Assembly (NCBI RefSeq): GCF_001401805.1
Contig: NZ_LKDW01000006.1
Location: 62,001 to 126,000 of the forward strand
Length of the DNA stretch: 64,000 nucleotides
Direction of reading: 5' to 3'
Source: Pseudoalteromonas sp. P1-25
Lineage (GTDB): Bacteria > Pseudomonadota > Gammaproteobacteria > Enterobacterales > Alteromonadaceae
The translations under genes and the position numbers were made by a program. Below the pieces are notes generated by a model. It saw only the letters and a program-made list of their open reading frames with translations. It did no database searches and was not told the DNA's origin. Shown piece after piece: positions 33,012 to 42,638 of the stretch (within the stretch, counting starts at the first letter, position 1; the number at the start of each line of letters is the position of its first letter).

Positions 33012-34841
33012 TTAAAACTGATAGCTTGCCCCTGCAAAAAAGCGGCGCTCTGGGGTGTTGTAGTAATATATTTCACCGCTTGTAAAGTCAGCTCTTGAGT
33101 CAACCACATTGTAATCTCTGTCAAATAAGTTCTCTACACGAAGCGACAACTCAATACTATCGTTTAGCTGATAGTTGCCTGCTAGGTTCCAAAGTGTATA
33201 CGATCCTAGGCGCGTTACTGCCCCCTCGCGATCACTGCGGTATTGCACATCAATGCGAGCATCAAAATCTCCAAACTGCTTCGCGATTTCCCAATTAACA
33301 GTGCGCTTGGCAACATTGCGTAGCTCATCGCCGGTTTCTTTATTTTCAGCACTTAAGTACGCAAAATTAAAGCGGCTATCAAACCCAAAAATTTGCTGAG
33401 CAAGGCTAAACTCAACCCCTTCATAGCGAGCTTCGTTTATATTAGCTAATGCAAAGTTTGCATCGTAATCAATTTTATCTTCGATATCGTTTCTAAAAAT
33501 TGCAACATCGACTTGTGCACTGTCAAAATTAACATTAACACCAAGTTCGCGGTTTGTTGATTTTTCAGGTTGCAGGTCCGGATTACCAAAATTTGGGTAG
33601 TATAAATCGTTAAACGTAGGTGCTTTAAAACCCGTGCTTTGACTAATTCTAAATGTTGAATTTTCAGATAAATGATAACCGGCCGCCGCAGTATAGGTTG
33701 TTTCATCGCCAAACTGTTCATCGTCGTCTTGGCGAAGAGTTAAATTGGCAAGCACAGTATCGGTGTCGTAGTAAGCCCCAACAAACACAGCTAATACATC
33801 GCGGCTATCTTCATCAAAAGCTTGAGAACTGTGTGATACATCATCCTTATACCAATTAACGCCGCCGCTAATATTAAGCGTATTAGTTAAACGGTATTGG
33901 CCGTTGTAATCTACTTGCGAACGTTTAGTAATAAACGTACTGGTTGTTTGCCCACCTGTAGAAAAATCTACATACGTGCTGTCAGAATCATCCGTTGCAA
34001 AAGCAACCTCAAGAGCATGAGATTGGTTAGTGTAGTTTTTGCTCCACTTCGCCGACAGTTGATAGTTTTTAAAGTTCCCTCTTTCAACTGTGCTCGTGGC
34101 AGGGCTAAAGCTGCTATCATAATCTGCGTAACCTTCGCTGTACTGACCTAGTAGCTTAAAATTACCATAGTGAGCGTCAGCATAATTAACTTTAAAACCT
34201 AGGTTCTTATTTTCGTAACCATCGTCATCTGGGGCAACACCTTGCAGCGCGTCAAAGCCATCTGTTTTTTCAAAACCGGCGTTAAAAGCGCTAGTTACAT
34301 CAGCCGATTTAACAGAGCCCGCAAGCTGGTAGTTTTGATAGGCATTAGAGCCAAATGTGGCATCAAGCGAGATATTGCTCGCTTCGCGCGTTATTATATT
34401 AATAACACCAGCTAAGGCATCTGAGCCATAAACAGCGGCACGCGATCCTTTTATGATCTCGATTCGCTCAATACTATTTAGCGGCACATTACTTAGTGCT
34501 TTTTGGCCAAGTGTGGCTGATCCCGTGCGAACGCCATCAATTAAAATTAACGTATCGCCAGAACCCGTACCACGTAAAGACACGCCCGACGTTTGGCCAA
34601 AGCCCCCATTAGGATTAATTTGAAAACCCACTTGTGTGCTTAGTAAGGTTGGTAAATCGCGTACATTACTTTTGTCTATTTGTTCTCGACTGATAACATT
34701 AACGCTTGCTAAAACATTATTTATTGATTGTTCAAATTTATTAGCGGTTACAGTGATTTTTTCAATTGGATTTTCTGAAGCAGAGGCAGAAAAAGACAAC
34801 GCAGCCGAGATAGCAACGCCAAGAGTTGTTTTATTTAGCAT
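33012..34841 (-). CDS. btuB: TonB-dependent vitamin B12 receptor (BtuB-like)
   Basis: Outer-membrane cobalamin receptor. I chose the ATG at 34839-34841, five bases after AAGGA; it gives 609 residues starting MLNKTTLGVAISAALSFSASA, a clean signal peptide. An upstream in-frame start at 34868 would put nine charged residues before it. A TonB-box-like EKITVTA follows. The plug domain has IDKSNVRDLPTLLS, GVSLRGTGSGDTLILIDG and GSRAAVYGSDALAGVINIITR, and a 22-strand-type barrel ends in the expected aromatic residue (SYQF). Assignment to B12 rests on the cobalamin riboswitch directly upstream and on length close to E. coli BtuB (614). Confidence 0.93.
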   Translation of the reverse strand: MLNKTTLGVAISAALSFSASASENPIEKITVTANKFEQSINNVLASVNVISREQIDKSNVRDLPTLLSTQVGFQINPNGGFGQTSGVSLRGTGSGDTLILIDGVRTGSATLGQKALSNVPLNSIERIEIIKGSRAAVYGSDALAGVINIITREASNISLDATFGSNAYQNYQLAGSVKSADVTSAFNAGFEKTDGFDALQGVAPDDDGYENKNLGFKVNYADAHYGNFKLLGQYSEGYADYDSSFSPATSTVERGNFKNYQLSAKWSKNYTNQSHALEVAFATDDSDSTYVDFSTGGQTTSTFITKRSQVDYNGQYRLTNTLNISGGVNWYKDDVSHSSQAFDEDSRDVLAVFVGAYYDTDTVLANLTLRQDDDEQFGDETTYTAAAGYHLSENSTFRISQSTGFKAPTFNDLYYPNFGNPDLQPEKSTNRELGVNVNFDSAQVDVAIFRNDIEDKIDYDANFALANINEARYEGVEFSLAQQIFGFDSRFNFAYLSAENKETGDELRNVAKRTVNWEIAKQFGDFDARIDVQYRSDREGAVTRLGSYTLWNLAGNYQLNDSIELSLRVENLFDRDYNVVDSRADFTSGEIYYYNTPERRFFAGASYQF

Positions 34842-34890
34842 GATGTTCCTTATCTTTGCCCACCGCAAAGATTTAAGTAAGTAAGATTAC

Positions 34891-35060
34891 TTCAAGGCCG
34901 GTCTCCGGACTCAGTAAACACATAAATGCGTTAATACTTTACCGTTGCGGGGGCAGTGTTGGGATCGCTTTTATCATAAAGGCTCACCAACTTCCCGATT
35001 ATCTTGCTGTTAGTTTTAATACTTTAAACCCTGTATTTAGCAAACAGCAAGCACCTTGAA
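34891..35060 (-). promoter_or_regulatory. Cobalamin riboswitch controlling btuB
   Basis: Read on the minus strand, the segment opens with TTCAAGGTGCTTGCTGTTTG. It then carries the cobalamin aptamer core CACTGCCCCCGCAACGGTAA, and near its end GAGTCCGGAGACCGGCC pairs as the family's terminal helix. It lies 50 bases before the btuB start and 67 bases after the preceding gene. Adenosylcobalamin binding would shut down receptor synthesis. Confidence 0.93.
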
Positions 35061-35127
35061 AATAGGCGGTTATTGTGAGCAGTTTGTTTACAAATGTCAA
35101 CGGACGTCTATATAGCTAAAAGCTAAA

Positions 35128-35910
35128 TTAATTGTTTTGTGTAAAGCTAGAGGTTATGCCATATGAGCTTAAAAGCGCGGTGATTTTTGGTTTTATTTCG
35201 GGCGCATTTAAAAGCTTATCCATTTGTTTTACCGAAATTTTACTGCGCGGAGGGTTAACTAAAAAGTGAGTATCGTATATAGCATCTGGTGTATTGCTCC
35301 TATAAAGTAGGTCCATATTAAAAATGTTATTCTTTTTAAAATATTGATAAGCAATATTGTTTATAACCCCTACATCTGCTCGCTTTAATAGCAGCATTTT
35401 TACAACGTTAAACTCATCAATTGTTAAACTAACTTGGTGTTCTTCACTTAAATATTGTGCATCAGTTTTAAAATCAGCAAAACGATAGGAATACCCCAAT
35501 ACCCCCGCTTTTGTTAAAGCATGTAAGTCGTCGAAATAGCTTTGCTTTTGGGCGTTCTGTGCTAACGTATACAGCTCATTTTTAGCAATAACATAAAAAC
35601 TCGTTTCCTGTAAGGCGCTTCTTGATCCCTCGGGCACCCATTGCTTAGCCATTAAAAACAACACATCAAACTCACCCCACTCCACCCACTTTTTGAGCCT
35701 TTTTACAGGCAAAGAGTTAAGCGTAAATTTATAGTCATTTTGAGAATCATTGAGTATTTTAATAAACTCTGGAGCTACTCCTTGCTCTTTTTCAGCATTA
35801 ATAATAATTGGAAAGTAACCGTCCTCTACCAACACATCTACATTTATTGGCTTAGCATAACTAAACTTACTGCACACAATGATCATTATAAAAATAAAAA
35901 ACTTAAGCAT
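35128..35910 (-). CDS. Periplasmic solute-binding protein, family 3-like
   Basis: 260 residues with a signal peptide (about 1-19, ending SYA). The rest resembles bacterial family 3 solute-binding domains: GVAPEFIKILNDS, PVKRLKKWVEWGEFDVLF, KAGVLGYSYRF and RADVGVINNIAYQYF. No ABC transporter genes are adjacent. Many such orphan proteins in Alteromonadales feed sensors or have lost transport roles. The ligand is unknown. The btuB riboswitch follows downstream on the same strand. Confidence 0.75.
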   Translation of the reverse strand: MLKFFIFIMIIVCSKFSYAKPINVDVLVEDGYFPIIINAEKEQGVAPEFIKILNDSQNDYKFTLNSLPVKRLKKWVEWGEFDVLFLMAKQWVPEGSRSALQETSFYVIAKNELYTLAQNAQKQSYFDDLHALTKAGVLGYSYRFADFKTDAQYLSEEHQVSLTIDEFNVVKMLLLKRADVGVINNIAYQYFKKNNIFNMDLLYRSNTPDAIYDTHFLVNPPRSKISVKQMDKLLNAPEIKPKITALLSSYGITSSFTQNN

Positions 35911-36177
35911 TTAAAGCCTTTAACAGTCACTATTAAGTAATATTGATATTAAGAATAGCCTAATATACGCAACTGCGTGCTAAGCAGGTTTAATAATGCA
36001 TTTAAATAATGTTCAAAGAGTATGGAAGCACAGTAGAGTGATTTTACGCAGGCAAAAGGGGTTTAGGGTTGCGAGTAAATAAAGGCTGTAATTAGGGCGG
36101 GGTAAAATGCGTGGCTAATACATTTAATAACCACACATTTAAATTTTCACTTTAAAATACTAAAGGCACTTAGCTAA

Positions 36178-36660
36178 TTAATCGCGAAAGTTTTTAAACT
36201 GGAAAGGCTGACCTAAATCTGCAGTGCGAACGACTTGCATAGCGGCTTGTAAATCGTCACGCTTTTTACCCGTCACACGTACTTCTTCACCTTGAATAGC
36301 AGCTTGTACTTTTACTTTTGAGTCTTTAATGGCTTTAACTACTTTTTTAGCCATGTCTTTTTCGATGCCTTGTTTAAGTACAACATTACGAAACACATTT
36401 TTGCCAGCACGAGTAATATCTTGCAAATCTAAGCTTGCCACGTCCATACCTCGTTTAGAAATTTTAGCGGCTAAAATATCAAACAATTGCATTACCTGTT
36501 GATCAGCCTCTGCTTTTAACTTAATTGTTTTATCATTTAACTCAATTGATGCATCCACACCTCTAAAGTCAAAGCGTGTTTCAAGCTCTCGGTTTGCATT
36601 ATCAACTGCATTTTTAGCTTCGTTCATTTCTACTTCTGATACGATATCAAATGAAGGCAT
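36178..36660 (-). CDS. yajQ: YajQ family nucleotide-binding protein
   Basis: 160 residues, start [22 protein letters not shown] with AGGAG upstream, ending FKNFRD; the whole length is conserved YajQ. The fold is a double ferredoxin-like domain. The Xanthomonas homologue binds cyclic di-GMP and modulates transcription, while the E. coli protein was first reported to bind nucleotides and tRNA. Segments [14 protein letters not shown] and [23 protein letters not shown] are typical. Single gene. Confidence 0.93.
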   Translation of the reverse strand: MPSFDIVSEVEMNEAKNAVDNANRELETRFDFRGVDASIELNDKTIKLKAEADQQVMQLFDILAAKISKRGMDVASLDLQDITRAGKNVFRNVVLKQGIEKDMAKKVVKAIKDSKVKVQAAIQGEEVRVTGKKRDDLQAAMQVVRTADLGQPFQFKNFRD

Positions 36661-36810
36661 TGGGTTCTCCTAACTATTAAATCTAAATTTATGCGCAGAT
36701 TATAACGCTAAAATTATAAATCTTTACATTTTTCTGCCAGTTGTTCAGGTGCGATACTAATTTAGTTTGATATACTGCAGCCTCTTTTTTAAGCGGTTTT
36801 AGGATTTATC

Positions 36811-37164
36811 GTGACAAGGCGTGTTTACCAAGCAGTTTTTTTGATTAGTATTGTGGTGTTTACCCTCTTATTTGCCAAAGAAATAAAAGGCGGCGTTACG
36901 AACGTATTTCCACATGTTGATAAAGTTGCCCACTTTGGGATATTTTTTATACTCGCCATCATTATGGATAAAGCCTTCAAATTACCGCTGTACACGCAAA
37001 TACTCCTGCTTGCGGGCTACGGTGCAGCAATAGAAATAATGCAAGATGCGCTTCCTTACAGACAAGCCTCGTTAGGTGATTTTGTTGCTGATTTTGCCGG
37101 TGCGGCCACGTACTTTTTACTAAGAAGCATTTTTACTCCTCGAAAAAAGAACCCTTATGGCTAA
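36811..37164 (+). CDS. VanZ-like membrane protein
   Basis: 117 residues with a GTG start after TAGGA. Four hydrophobic segments (about 5-23, 38-55, 64-80 and 92-108) and the VanZ-like signatures DKVAHFGIFFILAII and EIMQDALPYRQASLGDFVAD. VanZ-like proteins are small inner-membrane proteins; the enterococcal VanZ lowers teicoplanin sensitivity, but most bacterial members have no known function. It overlaps panE by 8 bp, so the two are translated together. Confidence 0.8.
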   Translation: MTRRVYQAVFLISIVVFTLLFAKEIKGGVTNVFPHVDKVAHFGIFFILAIIMDKAFKLPLYTQILLLAGYGAAIEIMQDALPYRQASLGDFVADFAGAATYFLLRSIFTPRKKNPYG

Positions 37165-38059
37165 TATTCTTATTATTGGCGACGGCGCTATTGGTTTATT
37201 GCTCAGCCATTTTTTATCTAAAGCTCATAACGTCCATGTTTTAACACGTAAAGCTACTACAAATACGCGTTTTTATTGCAAAGCAAAACAGCCTTCGCAA
37301 AAAATTAATGCACGGTTCATTACACTCACACAAATGAGTGAACAGCCCGTGTTTGATATTGTTATTTTTGCTGTAAAGGCTTTTCAGGTGCAATCGGCGT
37401 TTACGCAAGTAAAACCCTTTTTATCGTCAAATAGTGTATTAATTTTGTCGCACAACGGTATGGGGAATGTTGAAATGCTCAATGAGCAACTTGATAAGCA
37501 ACACGCGTTGTATTTTTTAACCACCAGTATGGCCGGTTTTAAAACAAACGACTTTATAGTACAGCACACCGGTGAAGGAAAAAGCATATTAGGTGCCTGT
37601 AACCCATGCGCGCACAGTTACCGCCAAGCAATGTGCGAGCAATTGCAAAACGTACCGCTGCTAAGCTACTGTACTAATATTGAGCAGCTACGGTTTGAAA
37701 AACTATTAGTAAACATTGCTATTAACCCATTAAGCGCACTGCATGATATTAAAAATGGTCAGTTACGTGCCCCTTATTTTAATAGCATTATTTTTAACTT
37801 ATTAACTGAAGCATGCCAAGTAGCCCATGCTTTAAAGCTTGATATTAAACTGGCCGATGCGCTTAACAACGCTTACAACGTAATGATGCTAACCGCTGAA
37901 AACTACTCTTCAATGCATCAAGACGTAGCACACAACCGGCAAACCGAAATAGACGCCATTTGTGGCTACATTAGCCAACAAGGTAAGCGATTAAATATCA
38001 GTACTCCGCTAAACGATGCCCTACTCGCTAAAATTCAGGCAAAAAAAAGCGTGGTATAA
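37157..38059 (+). CDS. panE: 2-dehydropantoate 2-reductase
   Basis: Reduces ketopantoate to pantoate with NADPH in pantothenate synthesis. 300 residues with the N-terminal dinucleotide motif GDGAIG (residues 7-12), VIFAVKAFQ with the conserved Lys at about 76, LSHNGMGN near 98-105 and the C-terminal helical domain (NIAINPLSALHDIKNG). The last codons form part of the thiI terminator hairpin. Together with panP and coaD elsewhere in the window it belongs to coenzyme A supply. Confidence 0.88.
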   Translation: MANILIIGDGAIGLLLSHFLSKAHNVHVLTRKATTNTRFYCKAKQPSQKINARFITLTQMSEQPVFDIVIFAVKAFQVQSAFTQVKPFLSSNSVLILSHNGMGNVEMLNEQLDKQHALYFLTTSMAGFKTNDFIVQHTGEGKSILGACNPCAHSYRQAMCEQLQNVPLLSYCTNIEQLRFEKLLVNIAINPLSALHDIKNGQLRAPYFNSIIFNLLTEACQVAHALKLDIKLADALNNAYNVMMLTAENYSSMHQDVAHNRQTEIDAICGYISQQGKRLNISTPLNDALLAKIQAKKSVV

Positions 38060-38067
38060 GCCACGCT
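38041..38067 (-). terminator. Terminator of thiI, embedded in the 3' end of panE
   Basis: On the minus strand the stem AGCGTGG / CCACGCT is followed by a T8 run. It overlaps the last codons and stop codon of panE on the other strand. The eight T correspond to the Lys codons near the panE C-terminus. Confidence 0.85.
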
Positions 38068-38085
38068 CTAAATTACGTTTAACCT

Positions 38086-39543
38086 TTACGGGCGGTAAAC
38101 TTTTACACCCGTAAAGCCTGCCTCGTGAAGAATAAGCGCTTGCAGCTGGCTCATAACCCCTCTTTCACAATACAGGTAATAGTCTTTATCTTTTGGTAAG
38201 TCACCAAACTTAGTCGCTAAGCGGAAAAACGGTAAGTGCACTACATCTATGCCGTCAATCTCAAGTGGCGCTGCATCTTCTTCCTCTGGTGAGCGAATAT
38301 CAACAACCACCGCACCCGCTGGTAAATCTACAACCGACTCAGCTTCTTTAAGTTCTTGCTTAGCCTCTACGTCAATGTCGCGCACATCCATAATACGCGC
38401 GTTTTCAACAACAGTATTGAGCACATCAAAGTCAAACTTTTCTTCTTCGGCTTTAATAACGTCAATTTTAGCTTTCACCGTTGGCTTTTTAGATATTACG
38501 CCGCAGTATTCAGGCATGGTTTCGGCCATTTCTGCGGTGCCGATTTTACGGGCAATATTAATAATTTCTTGCTTATCGTGCTGAATAAGCGGGCGCAAAA
38601 TAAGGGTTTCTGTTACGCGGTCAATCACACTTAAATTAGCTAAAGTTTGGCTAGAAACCTGACCAATACTTTCACCGGTTACAAGTGCTTGAATATTTAA
38701 TTTTTCAGCAACTTGGCTACCAGCACGCATCATCATACGTTTTAGTACAACACCCATTTGGCTGTTTTCAACGTTTTCTAAAATCTCCGCAACAACGGGT
38801 TCAAAATCAACCGTGATAAATTTAACTTTATGGGTAGAGCTAAACTTTTTCCATAAATAGTAGCTAGCTTGTTTAACACCAATCTCGTGCGCAGCTCCTC
38901 CTAAGTTAAAGAATAAAAAGTGCGTGCGAGCACCTTTACGGATCATCTGATAACTTGCTACCCCCGAGTCAAAACCACCCGACATTAGCGAAAGCACGTC
39001 TTCTTGCGTAGGTAGAGGAAAGCCCGCCATTCCAAGGTGTGTCTTCGTCACTATGTACGCTTTATCGTCTTTTACTTCTAAGCGAATAGTGACTTCTGGG
39101 CGGCTTAGTTTAACGCGCGCGCCTTCAACGTGCTGGTTTAAACCACCGCCAACGTAGCGCTCTAAATCGGTAGAAGTAAAGTCGTGTTCACCAATACGCT
39201 TAGCGCGTACACAAAACGTTTTACCAACAATGGTGTGCCCTACTAGGTCTATGGTTTTTTTATAGATATCGTCAAGCGTAGTGAAGTCAGTTTCGGTCAC
39301 TTCAATAAATTGCACAATGCCAGGAATACGCTGCAGGCTGTCTATAAAGTTTAGGCGTGTTTGTGCATCATCAAGCTTAGTTACAACAGAAATATTATCC
39401 CAGTTATTTCTTACTTGTACTTTTTCGTCAACACGGCGCAACATAATTTTAATGTTATTTTCTAACACTTTAGTAAAGCGTTTACGTACCGAACGGCTTT
39501 TAATGGCAATTTCAGGATGTAGTTTGACGATAAATTTAAGCAT
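38086..39543 (-). CDS. thiI: tRNA 4-thiouridine synthase ThiI with rhodanese domain
   Basis: Makes 4-thiouridine in tRNA and passes sulfur to thiazole synthesis. 485 residues: ferredoxin-like and THUMP domains (about 1-165), the PP-loop ATP pyrophosphatase with SGGFDS at 188-193, and a C-terminal rhodanese domain (about 400-485) with the persulfide Cys459 in YCERGVMS. The conserved YCGVIS segment, whose Cys pairs with the rhodanese Cys in E. coli, is present. Length equals the E. coli enzyme (482). Transcription ends at the hairpin in panE. Confidence 0.96.
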   Translation of the reverse strand: MLKFIVKLHPEIAIKSRSVRKRFTKVLENNIKIMLRRVDEKVQVRNNWDNISVVTKLDDAQTRLNFIDSLQRIPGIVQFIEVTETDFTTLDDIYKKTIDLVGHTIVGKTFCVRAKRIGEHDFTSTDLERYVGGGLNQHVEGARVKLSRPEVTIRLEVKDDKAYIVTKTHLGMAGFPLPTQEDVLSLMSGGFDSGVASYQMIRKGARTHFLFFNLGGAAHEIGVKQASYYLWKKFSSTHKVKFITVDFEPVVAEILENVENSQMGVVLKRMMMRAGSQVAEKLNIQALVTGESIGQVSSQTLANLSVIDRVTETLILRPLIQHDKQEIINIARKIGTAEMAETMPEYCGVISKKPTVKAKIDVIKAEEEKFDFDVLNTVVENARIMDVRDIDVEAKQELKEAESVVDLPAGAVVVDIRSPEEEDAAPLEIDGIDVVHLPFFRLATKFGDLPKDKDYYLYCERGVMSQLQALILHEAGFTGVKVYRP

Positions 39544-39640
39544 AGTTCACTCTTAGACTGCGGGAATTCGCGCTCCCAGGCATTGGGCGCGCGATTATAG
39601 CAAAAATTTTTGCGTCTAGGAACTAACCAACTAACACCAG

Positions 39641-40294
39641 TTAGGCAAGCGCTGGGGCTTGCTCTGCAAGTTGGGTGTATTTTTCACGTAACTGATTCAT
39701 TTTAAGCATGCTTTTTTCGGTGCTGTAAGCCCTAAATAATGCTAATACTTTTAAAATGCCATGATAAATATCTTGCTCGGCTAAATTACCACTGAGCCTA
39801 CGCGCTTTAATATATGGAGTCCAAAAACTAACGGTTAGTTTAAGCGTATGGGCAAGTTCAAGCGCATCTTGCTCTTGTATTGCAATCATTTCGTTATCAC
39901 GCAGGCCTAAAATAACTTGGCGAACCTGCTCTAATAGCGTTGCCTGAAAATCTATGTAGGCCTTTTTTAAACTTTCATCTCTTGAGAGGATGTCGCCTAA
40001 GTTGTCGTAAAAAAAGTGATAGCGCCACATTAGCTCAAATAAAGAATCTAAATAAGCAGTTAAATGATCAAACGCATCATCGTTTACTTCAATAGGTTTA
40101 AAGTGAGTATGTAAGTGTTCACTATAAAGCGCAAAAATATGCCGAATAATGTCTTCTTTATTTTTAAAATGATAGTAAAGGTTACCCGGGCTCATCCCTA
40201 AATGTGATGCAATGTGATTGGTTGATATTGCACGCTCACCGTGTTCGTTAAATAACGAAATACTGGTGTGTATTATTTTATCCTTAGTATTCAT
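39641..40294 (-). CDS. TetR/AcrR-family transcriptional regulator
   Basis: 217 residues with an N-terminal helix-turn-helix (about 5-50, with ISTNHIASHLGMSPGNLYYHFKNKEDI, the TetR signature) and a helical ligand/dimer domain. The position divergent from coaD is probably coincidental, since coaD is a housekeeping gene. TetR proteins usually repress their own gene and a nearby transporter, but no transporter is adjacent. The inducer and targets are unknown. Confidence 0.88.
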   Translation of the reverse strand: MNTKDKIIHTSISLFNEHGERAISTNHIASHLGMSPGNLYYHFKNKEDIIRHIFALYSEHLHTHFKPIEVNDDAFDHLTAYLDSLFELMWRYHFFYDNLGDILSRDESLKKAYIDFQATLLEQVRQVILGLRDNEMIAIQEQDALELAHTLKLTVSFWTPYIKARRLSGNLAEQDIYHGILKVLALFRAYSTEKSMLKMNQLREKYTQLAEQAPALA

Positions 40295-40456
40295 ATGCGA
40301 CGACTCAAATTAACTTATAAACTACTTTACACTAAATAACAGTCCTGCAGTATAAACAAATCAGGTTGGTTTAAATACCATCATAATTTACTATTTTAAA
40401 AACACGCTTAGCTGATTTGTGCCACAAACACTGATAGACTACTTAAAAAATAATAG

Positions 40457-40960
<504 letters not shown>

Positions 40961-40973
40961 ATAAACACAATGA

Positions 40974-40989
40974 GCGCACGTTGGTGCGC
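40974..40989. terminator. Hairpin between coaD and the membrane-protein array
   Basis: A six-base-pair GCGCAC / GTGCGC stem with a GTTG loop lies between convergent stops at 40960 and 41002. There is no proper U-tract on either strand, so termination is only probable. Confidence 0.45.
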
Positions 40990-41001
40990 CAATATACCTA
41001 A

Positions 41002-41529
41002 CTACTTTTTAGCCATAGCGTGTAATTCACCGCGGTTAAACAAAGCGCGTTTAAGCTTTATCAAGCCTAAAATATCTTTATTTATAAATAAAACTATTGC
41101 CATTACTAAGTCACTTGTAAGCTGCCCAATGCCATAAAGCCCCCAAAACCACCAATACTCTATATTTCCAACAACGATACTATCGTAATGCATACCGTAA
41201 AATAAAAACGCATTAAAACTAAGCCCCACGATTAAATAATAAAAAGCGATCGGTTTAGCTTTCGATAAAAAAATCACCCATATCATCAAAGCGATTATGG
41301 TAACGACATCAAATAAGAACAGGTTTAGGTGAGGCGTGGCTGTTTTCGGGTCCATAACCATACTTGATGTATATGAAGCCATCATAATAAATGATATTTG
41401 GGCTAAACTTTTATCTGACTTATTGATGCTTGTAGATAAGCAATATAAAAATGCAAAAACAAATAACCAAGTAATTAAAATGGTTATGTAATCATAAAGC
41501 TCAGCCAATGCCCATAACAGGTTATGCAT
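41002..41529 (-). CDS. Five-pass membrane protein of the tandem array, copy A1
   Basis: I do not recognise this family. 175 residues with five predicted membrane segments (about 13-32, 42-58, 72-90, 96-115 and 128-152) and basic loops on the cytoplasmic side, consistent with N-out/C-in. It shares with its neighbours the core LYxLSxSINKxDKS, IMMASYTSS, FDVVTI, YYLIVGLSFNAFLFYGMHYD, EYWWFWGLYG and INKDILGLIKLK. Closest relative in the window is copy A2 (42114-42638), with near-identical spacing of motifs. It overlaps the preceding copy B1 by 8 bp and is the last gene of the array. Function unknown. Confidence 0.8.
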   Translation of the reverse strand: MHNLLWALAELYDYITILITWLFVFAFLYCLSTSINKSDKSLAQISFIMMASYTSSMVMDPKTATPHLNLFLFDVVTIIALMIWVIFLSKAKPIAFYYLIVGLSFNAFLFYGMHYDSIVVGNIEYWWFWGLYGIGQLTSDLVMAIVLFINKDILGLIKLKRALFNRGELHAMAKK

Positions 41530-42031
41530 ATCGACAACGCTTCAACTTTGTAGTTAAATAATTACTTAGATTTACTAAACCTAAAACATCTTTGTTTAAA
41601 AGGCTTACTACAATCATAAGTAAATCGCTAAAATTTACACCTATAAAATAAACATCCCAAAACCACCAATACTCATAGTGATGCATAATATCGTTATCTA
41701 TATACATCGCAAAAAATAAAGAAGTATTAATACTTAACCCAACAATTAAATAAATGTACAAGGTAGAAGTTTTTATAAAAAAACCACACAATACAATCGA
41801 TACTAGTGTTGCAGCATCAAATAAGAAAAAATCAAAGTAGGTTATGGAGTCCATATCAATAAATAAGCCAGATGAATATGAAAGAGCCATGATTGATGTT
41901 AACCAAACTTTGCTCTTATCATCGTTATTTATTGAGCTGACCAGCGAGTACAAAAAAGCCATTAAAAAGCCCCATTGTACAAATGCACCTATATAGAAGG
42001 TTATGTTGGTATTTAACACTATATCAATCAT
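41522..42031 (-). CDS. Five-pass membrane protein of the tandem array, copy B1
   Basis: 169 residues, same unrecognised family, five predicted membrane segments. It has the B/C-type first segment FVQWGFLMAFLYSLVSSIN, then IMALSYSSG, LFDAATL, YLIVGLSINTSLFFAMYID, EYWWFWDVYFIG and LNKDVLGLVNL. It resembles copy B2 (42631-43143), and both overlap a downstream A-type gene by exactly 8 bp. The gap to the upstream A2 gene is 82 bp. Confidence 0.8.
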   Translation of the reverse strand: MIDIVLNTNITFYIGAFVQWGFLMAFLYSLVSSINNDDKSKVWLTSIMALSYSSGLFIDMDSITYFDFFLFDAATLVSIVLCGFFIKTSTLYIYLIVGLSINTSLFFAMYIDNDIMHHYEYWWFWDVYFIGVNFSDLLMIVVSLLNKDVLGLVNLSNYLTTKLKRCRYA

Positions 42032-42113
42032 GTAACCTTAACGTCTGAAAAGTAAAAATTGTATCGCTATCTAATTTTTTTAAGATGTAGCAAATACCAA
42101 AAAAATAGTTAAT

Positions 42114-42638
42114 TTAACTTACTCCTTTGCCATCTCTATAAAATAGCAGTAAATACTTTCTAAGCCTGAGTAAACCTAAAAAATCTCTGTTTATAATTAA
42201 CACAAGTGCCATTGTGAAATCGCTAAAATACATACCAAAAGTATATACCGCCCAAAACCACCAATAGTAAAGTGTACCCTGTATAACGATGTCGTAATGC
42301 ATACCTAAAAATAAGCAAGCATTACAGCTTAGTCCTACAATTAAATAATAAAAGGACGTAGGTATGGTTTGCTTGGTGAAATTACGCCACAAAAATAAAA
42401 CAAGGAGAGTTACAGCATCATAATAAAAATAATTTAAGTGAGATGGTGTAATAAGTGGGTCCATAAGCAAACTAGCTGTGTAGGATGCCATCATAATAAA
42501 TGAAAGCTGTGCCCTACTTTTATCTGGCTTATTAATACTTGCCGATAAGTTATACAAAAAGGCAAGAATAAAAAACCACGTAAACAAAATGCCCACGTTG
42601 TACCCTAAATCAACAAGCTCCCAAAGGATATCAGCCAC
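42114..42638 (-). CDS. Five-pass membrane protein of the tandem array, copy A2
   Basis: 174 residues of the same family. The first segment has the A-type sequence LFTWFFILAFLYNLSASIN with KPDKS after it, then IMMASYTAS, YYDAVTLL, YYLIVGLSCNACLFLGMHYD, YYWWFWAVYTFG and INRDFLGLLRLRKYL. It aligns along its whole length with copy A1. It overlaps copy B2 upstream by 8 bp. Confidence 0.8.
   Translation of the reverse strand: MADILWELVDLGYNVGILFTWFFILAFLYNLSASINKPDKSRAQLSFIMMASYTASLLMDPLITPSHLNYFYYDAVTLLVLFLWRNFTKQTIPTSFYYLIVGLSCNACLFLGMHYDIVIQGTLYYWWFWAVYTFGMYFSDFTMALVLIINRDFLGLLRLRKYLLLFYRDGKGVS

Noticed and set aside
33012..34868. BtuB-like receptor as a general siderophore receptor
   Set aside because: The cobalamin riboswitch directly upstream and the length favour a B12 receptor.
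40356..40420. Widely spaced ACAAATCAG / CTGATTTGT repeat between the TetR gene and coaD
   Set aside because: The arms are 47 bases apart, too far for a normal TetR operator; kept only as a possible chance dyad.
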